From contig JANSXJ010000194.1 of NCBI GenBank assembly GCA_024743015.1, positions 1-6,873 on the forward strand: a DNA stretch of 6,873 nt. Reading direction: 5' to 3'. The notes beneath the pieces were generated by a model. It was not told the DNA's origin, ran no database searches, and was given only the letters and a program-made list of their open reading frames with translations. The first letter of the stretch is position 1, and the number at the start of each line of letters is the position of its first letter. Of this stretch, positions 1 through 4,584 are shown piece after piece. Source of the DNA: Hyphomonas sp. GTDB taxonomy: Bacteria; Pseudomonadota; Alphaproteobacteria; Caulobacterales; Hyphomonadaceae. The translations under genes were made by a program, and so were the position numbers.

Positions 1-46
1 AACGCTTTGGATAGCGGTTGAAGACTGATCAGTTTCTGATCCGAGC

Positions 47-52
47 AGGGAG
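47..52 (+). promoter_or_regulatory. Ribosome-binding site that decides the amidohydrolase start
   Basis: The sequence AGGGAG lies seven bases before the ATG at 60, which is ideal Shine-Dalgarno spacing. No comparable site precedes the in-frame TTG at 18. An in-frame TAG at 12-14 closes the frame just upstream. The bases before this site are too few to show a promoter. They may be the tail of an upstream gene ending at 21 or 28. Confidence 0.7.
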
Positions 53-59
53 CAACAAC

Positions 60-1286
60 ATGCAAGTGAATGGCGAACGACTTTGGCAACGCCTGATGGA
101 CATGGCCGCCATTGCCCCAACTGAAAAGGGAGGAAATAACCGCCAAGCGTTGACGGATGAAGATGTCGCCGGTCGCAAGCTGTTTATCAAATGGGCCGAA
201 GCTGCCGGCTGTTCCGTACGGTTGGATGAGATTGGTAACATCTTCGTTCGAAAAGAGGGACTGAACCCGCACGCACCCGTCGTGCTCACTGGTAGTCATC
301 TTGATACACAACCAACGGGTGGCCGGTTCGATGGAATTTATGGTGTTCTCGCCGGGCTCGAAGCGATTGAGACTATGCATGAACAAGGCATCGAAACCGA
401 ACATCCAATCGAAATTGCCGTTTGGTGCAATGAAGAAGGAAGTCGATTTCCGAGCTCAATGATGGGTTCTGCGGTTTGGTCTGGAGTCATGCCGCTATCG
501 ACGGCTCTGGAGCTGCGCGACATTCAAGGCATCAGCGTCGGAGAAGAGCTTCGGCGAACAGGCCAGCGTGGCGATCTCGAAGCGGTGCCTTTTCCGATCA
601 AGGCCGCCTATGAGCTCCACATTGAGCAGGGCCCAATATTAGAGAATGCCGAGGACATTATTGGCGTTGTAACTGGCGTTCAAAATATGAGTCGTCAGCA
701 GTTTGTGATCACGGGCCAAGAGGCGCATGCTGGGCCAACGCCAATGGCATTGCGGCGCGATCCAATGCGGGCACTCGGAGATTTCTTACCTCGTCTCTAT
801 GCGATGTGTGCGCACAATGGCGAGGATGCAAAAATCACCTTTGGTGAAATTCGCGCGGAACCGGGGTCAGGAAACACGATACCAGGACGCTTAGTGATGA
901 CATGCGATCTGCGTCATCCGGATCGGATGATTTATGAGGGCATGGTGAATGCGGCTTATGATATTGTTCGAAAGGCTTGCGCCGATGCCAATGTAGACAT
1001 TGAGATCGAGGAACTTTTCCACGCGCCAGGTGTGACGTTCGATGAAACTTGTGTCAGCATCGTCCACAAAGCGGCAAAGGCAAGTGGTTATCCATACCGT
1101 TTAATGTCCAGTGGCGCTGGACACGATGCGTGTAATGTCGCGTCTGTGGCACCGACAGCCATGATCTTCATCCCTTGTCGAGATGGCATTAGTCACAATG
1201 AAGCTGAGTACGCAGAGCCGGCACACGTAGAAGCCGGAGCTAATGTCTTACTGTCTGTGTTGCTTGAAAGTAGCCTGGTGAACTGA
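60..1286 (+). CDS. M20-family zinc-dependent amidohydrolase (N-carbamoyl-amino acid hydrolase / beta-ureidopropionase / allantoate amidohydrolase type)
   Basis: This 408-residue cytosolic enzyme, counted from the ATG at 60, should hydrolyse a carbamoyl or ureido amide bond using two metal ions. It would act in breakdown of pyrimidines, hydantoins or allantoate. The visible motifs match the HyuC/AmaB branch of peptidase family M20. They are GSHLDT with H80, GGRFDG with the bridging D91, NEEGSRF with catalytic E125 and ligand E126, HIEQGP with H187, the dimerisation-domain motif HAGPTPM at 223-229 followed by RRD, NTIPG at 272-276, SGAGHDA at 351-357, and ISHNEAE with the last metal ligand H379. 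The length is usual for the family and nothing is missing. A longer frame could begin at a TTG at 18, but the Shine-Dalgarno sequence at 47-52 and the usual family N-terminus (a few residues before NGERLW) favour the ATG. The family is sure. The substrate cannot be told from sequence alone, and no other pathway gene is visible. Confidence 0.93.
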   Translation: MQVNGERLWQRLMDMAAIAPTEKGGNNRQALTDEDVAGRKLFIKWAEAAGCSVRLDEIGNIFVRKEGLNPHAPVVLTGSHLDTQPTGGRFDGIYGVLAGLEAIETMHEQGIETEHPIEIAVWCNEEGSRFPSSMMGSAVWSGVMPLSTALELRDIQGISVGEELRRTGQRGDLEAVPFPIKAAYELHIEQGPILENAEDIIGVVTGVQNMSRQQFVITGQEAHAGPTPMALRRDPMRALGDFLPRLYAMCAHNGEDAKITFGEIRAEPGSGNTIPGRLVMTCDLRHPDRMIYEGMVNAAYDIVRKACADANVDIEIEELFHAPGVTFDETCVSIVHKAAKASGYPYRLMSSGAGHDACNVASVAPTAMIFIPCRDGISHNEAEYAEPAHVEAGANVLLSVLLESSLVN

Positions 1287-1291
1287 ATAGT

Positions 1292-1307
1292 TTGAACCGA
1301 AGTTCAA
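1292..1307. terminator. Hairpin just after the amidohydrolase, possible weak terminator
   Basis: TTGAAC and GTTCAA form a perfect 6-bp stem around a CGAA loop, beginning six bases after the TGA stop. The stem is AT-rich and no clean T-tract follows at once, though a T-rich stretch starts near 1317. It may therefore be a weak terminator, an mRNA 3' end stabiliser, or chance. Confidence 0.35.
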
Positions 1308-1354
1308 TTGTAGTCGATTTTAACACTTTTAGGAAAATCAGGATGTTAGACTTA

Positions 1355-1384
1355 GGGGTTCACACCCCATTCACTAGACAGTGA
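1355..1384. repeat. Two adjacent small hairpins
   Basis: GGGGT-TCAC-ACCCC (1355-1368) and TCACT-AGAC-AGTGA (1371-1384) are both perfect 5-bp stems with 4-base loops, separated by only two bases. A wider inverted repeat, GATTTT/AAAATC (1316-1321 with 1334-1339), lies just upstream. No T-tract follows on either strand. They could form a structured transcript end between convergent genes or be remnants of a mobile-element end. The function is unknown. Confidence 0.4.
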
Positions 1385-1441
1385 GGTAAGATACCGAAAC
1401 TCCAAGAAAGGGTCGCCGTAAATTGGAGCAAAACCAATGCT

Positions 1442-1675
1442 CTAGTATGCGGCCCATTTTGACTTTGTGCCAGCTTGGACTCGGACCGTGCGGCCCATGG
1501 TCATAATGTCGTCGAGTTGCATGAAGATCAAGCCTTTGGATTGGTGTTCAGTCGTTCGAGCGAAATCTTTCCGTGCCCGCCCCAAATTCTGTAGTTCAAA
1601 TAACGCAAGATCGTCGCCCGGCGCACGGCAGAAACATTCCCTGAATCGGACATTAATCCTTGATATTTTGACACC
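1442..1675 (-). other. Open antisense stretch, possible coding remnant
   Basis: Reading the - strand, 77 sense codons lie between a TAG at 1676-1678 and a TAG at 1442-1444. The inferred peptide is mixed and soluble-looking, with segments such as DDLALFELQNL, EHQSKGLIFMQLDDI and RVQAGTKSKWAAY, more like a protein C-terminus than random frame noise. The first ATG is at 1522, giving only 26 residues, and no convincing ribosome-binding site precedes it. I do not recognise the family. It could be the decayed 3' end of a lost gene or chance, since other frames here are open too. Confidence 0.22.
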
Positions 1676-1708
1676 CTATTTGCCGGACGACATGTAATAT
1701 TCGCAGAG

Positions 1709-1733
1709 TGTACCGATATTCCGCAGCGGTACA
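1709..1733. repeat. 25-bp palindrome with 7-bp arms
   Basis: TGTACCG at 1709-1715 is repeated inverted as CGGTACA at 1727-1733, with eleven bases between. It sits about 80 bases past the stop of the 900-residue ATPase gene. It may be a hairpin ending that operon, although no T-tract follows, or a protein-binding palindrome with no nearby gene to regulate. Confidence 0.4.
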
Positions 1734-1812
1734 GAGACAGCCGAAGTAGGCTTCCGGCGCATCGCGGATGAGTCCCTGCTGAGCTTAATCGGACGCGCCA
1801 AAGAGTTCCAAT

Positions 1813-4515
1813 TCAAAGTAGGATTGCTTCCACGCCTTTTTCGTACTTACGCCCTTTTCGAAGCTTGCTTCTGCGTTCAGTAGCAATCTTGGCGAGTTCC
1901 TTGAGGGCTTCTATGTCCTGCACGATCTGGTCTGTTGTTGGGAGTTCTGGCGGCAAGTCCTCTGCGGGATCATGTCCAGAATAATGGGAACATCTCTTCA
2001 TTCCCTCGAATATCAGCGGATAGTCATTCGGCGGATCAATACATGCTTCTTCAAGACGTTGCGTCATTATTTCCGGCCTGAATCTCTGAACAACACGGTT
2101 TAAAAGTATTTCCTCTACAATTCTCTCCCATGTATCACGCATCTGGGTGTATAGGCCGACGACTGGCTTCCTAAGATTTTCATCAGTGTGGTCATATCCT
2201 GACTCATTGAGGCGCTTATTATCACTTTCTATTTCTTTGAGCCGTTCGGACACATTTTTCATCTGCCTCGGCTTTTGTGCATCGTCGATAATACCGAAGT
2301 GGTTTTCACCAATACTACTCATCCATTCTTCGTGACAGGCGACGCGAAGCCGCCGCGCTTCCGCATTAAGCATGTGATGAAATAGAATATTGTGTGTAAA
2401 CACGACCACCTGACGGCCCTTGGCTGCTTCTTCAGCTAACCGACTCGCGACAGATTGCATGCGTGAGTGGTCTAGCGATGAGACCGGATCGTCCACGACG
2501 ATTCCATGATCTCGCCCGATCTCTTCGAGCTCCGCCAAGAAACAGGCGAGCGCCAACCCACGCTGTTCCCCTTCGCTCAACACTTCGCTGTTATTAGCGA
2601 CTCGCTGTTGGGCCGACAAAGCCACTTCGACAATACTATTCCCCAAATCGCCGCGATCATTGAGGTCAACCGGAATATGCGTAAGATTCAATGCGGACAA
2701 TTCATCCCTGAGCGCGTCCTTAAGAGACGGCGTGAGCAGTTTTCGGCGACGAGCCGTAATTTGACGGGTGATGGGGGTTAGCTGGCAAAGGGCCCTGCAA
2801 GCGCCTATTTTGAGCCTTTCTTCAAGTTTGGCCCGTCGATCGAGGACTACAGCAATATCCTGGCAGAGCTTTTTGCAATCGTTCAATTCAGCAATTTGCA
2901 GAGCCCTCTTTTTTGCTTCCTTATCGTCAGCGGCAAGCCGGTCGAATTCTTCGCTTTCCTCATCTAGTTTCTTTTCGTCGGCGGAAATCGAATCGACGGG
3001 TGAGTCCGGGAGGGGCTCAAGTTTATCAAGCTTCGTGTAGTCCTGTTCCTCCAGCGCCTTCTTGAGAATCGTCAGGCGAGCGTTAGCCTTTTCGAAATAC
3101 TCGCCAATCTTCTCTGCGAATGCCTTCCTCTCGTCGTTTAACGCGCTAAAGCCCGCGATCAGCGTGCCAACTTCTGCCTTGGACTTGATGCTGTAATTTG
3201 AAACTAGGGCTGCCGCCTGTTCGAAAGCTGTTTTGGCTGTGGCCGCATCCACAGCGGCTCGATCCTCCAGGTACTCCTCGAAAGCTTTCAATCGAGCGGA
3301 CGCATCATCGTTCAATTCCTGCTGACACAGGACGCATCGACCGGCGGTCGAAATCGGCGGAGGATCGCTTTCGGGAAAAACTTCCAGTGCAAATTCCCGT
3401 GCATATCTCAGCATCTGGCCCCATGTCTCTGAGCCAATATCGGGTATCGGCTGTCCTTTAAACAGATCGCTGGCTGCTCCCTCTGCCGCCTCGCGTTTGC
3501 GCACGGCATCTTTCTGCTTTTCCGATAGGGATTCAATCGCCGTATCTCCAATCTTGCTCTCGCACTCTGAGATATTGCCCCGCACTGTTCCCAATGCCTG
3601 CTTGGCTTCACGGCGCAAACGCGCCATGGCAGTAGGATCGTTCTTAGATTCTTTGATCAGGCGATCCAGCTCAGCCTGCGCCTCATCCGTCCAAACGGCG
3701 TGCTTCTCGATGTGTTCTTTGTACGGCAAATCTGAAAGCACTGTTTCGGGAATCAGTTTTGCCAGAACGCCTGATACTGCCGTACCATCGTTAAAACCGG
3801 TAGGCAGCGGGACCCGAATTTCATTATTAAGCGCATCTTCCCTTGTTTTAAATTCGCCATCCAAGCCGCGCGCCGCAAGGCCAAGCTTGTTCAAAAGGTC
3901 CAACTCGTAGGGTAGAAACTCGATCTTGCGTTCTTTATCGACGTAAACTCTCGCGGAAGCCGTGTCGAACACGGAAATCCGGGCGAGTTCCGATGGCGGT
4001 TGTTTATCACCGCGCCAAACTATCTCCTTCTTCTTTTGCTCGTCGCCGCCGACACGAAAGCCAATCCCCACCTCCGCCGGCGACGCGGGAGCATCGTCGT
4101 AGACATTGCCCCGCAACTTGTCTGGTTCCAGGGAGCGGCACATTTGCTTTATGATGCGGCAATACCCGCTTTTGCCCGATCCATTGGGACCGTAGATCAG
4201 TGTAATCCCGTTCACTGCGAAGCGGATTGGCGATTGGTCTGATTCAAGCCGATCCACATGCTTCACAGGTCCAAGAGAAGCCAGAACTGTTTTGGGAGCG
4301 TTACTGGATGCCTCAGAGAGGTGATCTTTGGCTAAGGTCTCCAGCTCGGGAAGCTCGTCCTCGGAAAGCTTCTGGGACACTTCGATATGCTTTTGCAATA
4401 CCGAAAGGTCATCTTCGGTAAGCTCTCCGTGTTCCGCAAGGCGACGCAAAGCGTCTCTCTGCCAAGTCGGCCGATTTTCCTTGAACGCCCAATCTAGCAA
4501 TTCTTCGAATGGCAA
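1813..4515 (-). CDS. RloC/PrrC-like ABC ATPase with zinc-hook motif and putative RNase tail (COG4694/AAA_13 type)
   Basis: This 900-residue protein has a split ABC-ATPase head. A short helical N-terminal segment containing WQRDALRRL (18-26) precedes the P-loop GPNGSGKS (109-116). Long helical, charged arms follow, broken by the zinc-hook-like CVLC (394-397). The second lobe has the ABC signature LSEGEQ (646-651), Walker B VVDD (673-676), D-loop SSLD (679-682) and H-switch FTHN (706-709). The last 160 residues include R793-x3-E797 and R841-x6-H848. Known relatives with this layout are RloC, a Rad50-like ATPase fused to an anticodon nuclease, and PrrC. I infer ATP-driven sensing of nucleic acid coupled to RNA cleavage, with the cleavage part uncertain. 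The TTG start follows a strong AGGGGA site, and no ATG lies in frame back to the preceding TAG. It is 69 bases downstream of the SMC-like gene on the same strand, so cotranscription is likely. The ATPase class is certain; calling it true RloC is not. Confidence 0.9.
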   Translation of the reverse strand: MPFEELLDWAFKENRPTWQRDALRRLAEHGELTEDDLSVLQKHIEVSQKLSEDELPELETLAKDHLSEASSNAPKTVLASLGPVKHVDRLESDQSPIRFAVNGITLIYGPNGSGKSGYCRIIKQMCRSLEPDKLRGNVYDDAPASPAEVGIGFRVGGDEQKKKEIVWRGDKQPPSELARISVFDTASARVYVDKERKIEFLPYELDLLNKLGLAARGLDGEFKTREDALNNEIRVPLPTGFNDGTAVSGVLAKLIPETVLSDLPYKEHIEKHAVWTDEAQAELDRLIKESKNDPTAMARLRREAKQALGTVRGNISECESKIGDTAIESLSEKQKDAVRKREAAEGAASDLFKGQPIPDIGSETWGQMLRYAREFALEVFPESDPPPISTAGRCVLCQQELNDDASARLKAFEEYLEDRAAVDAATAKTAFEQAAALVSNYSIKSKAEVGTLIAGFSALNDERKAFAEKIGEYFEKANARLTILKKALEEQDYTKLDKLEPLPDSPVDSISADEKKLDEESEEFDRLAADDKEAKKRALQIAELNDCKKLCQDIAVVLDRRAKLEERLKIGACRALCQLTPITRQITARRRKLLTPSLKDALRDELSALNLTHIPVDLNDRGDLGNSIVEVALSAQQRVANNSEVLSEGEQRGLALACFLAELEEIGRDHGIVVDDPVSSLDHSRMQSVASRLAEEAAKGRQVVVFTHNILFHHMLNAEARRLRVACHEEWMSSIGENHFGIIDDAQKPRQMKNVSERLKEIESDNKRLNESGYDHTDENLRKPVVGLYTQMRDTWERIVEEILLNRVVQRFRPEIMTQRLEEACIDPPNDYPLIFEGMKRCSHYSGHDPAEDLPPELPTTDQIVQDIEALKELAKIATERRSKLRKGRKYEKGVEAILL

Positions 4516-4520
4516 GATTT

Positions 4521-4526
4521 TCCCCT
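4521..4526 (-). promoter_or_regulatory. Ribosome-binding site supporting a TTG start for the 900-residue ATPase
   Basis: On the - strand AGGGGA lies five bases before the TTG at 4515. Reading back in frame from that TTG, no ATG, GTG or other TTG appears before a TAG stop, so the TTG is the only reasonable start. The 69-base gap to the upstream gene shows no obvious promoter or terminator, which supports a shared transcript. Confidence 0.65.
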
Positions 4527-4584
4527 TTCCGGCATCAATTTGCGCAGATCGGCACTCAACCCGGCGCTAAATCAATTCAATACC

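Larger units (their letters stand above)
1287..1812. other. Convergent intergenic junction with no confident gene
   Basis: This stretch separates the 3' ends of the + strand amidohydrolase and the - strand ATPase operon. From 1292 to 1384 it holds a run of short inverted repeats. Between 1442 and 1675 there is an open antisense frame without a clear start, and at 1709-1733 a 25-bp palindrome. No tRNA, transposase or CRISPR repeat is recognisable. Small open frames exist on both strands, but none has a ribosome-binding site or a protein family I recognise. It may be a scar between a metabolic region and an acquired ATPase cassette, but this is inference. Confidence 0.6.

Noticed and set aside
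1..28. Possible tail of an upstream + strand gene, ending in TGA at 19-21 or 26-28
   Set aside because: Only six to eight codons are visible, so neither frame can be supported.
1353..1372. GGGGTTCACACCCC looks like a tRNA T-arm
   Set aside because: The stem does not pair properly with a seven-base loop, and no acceptor, D-arm or anticodon arm can be placed around it.
1343..1390. Resemblance of the CCCCATTCACTAGACAG stretch to ends of IS3-family elements
   Set aside because: No matching inverted end, target duplication or transposase sequence was found nearby. The likeness is from memory and short.
1467..1697. 76-residue + strand frame starting with GTG in the junction
   Set aside because: It has no ribosome-binding site, its composition is rich in Arg, Ser and Pro as expected of an antisense shadow, and it overlaps the more protein-like - strand stretch.
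1696..1882. Open + strand frame crossing the end of the 900-residue ATPase gene
   Set aside because: It has no start codon with a ribosome-binding site and overlaps a confident gene on the other strand.
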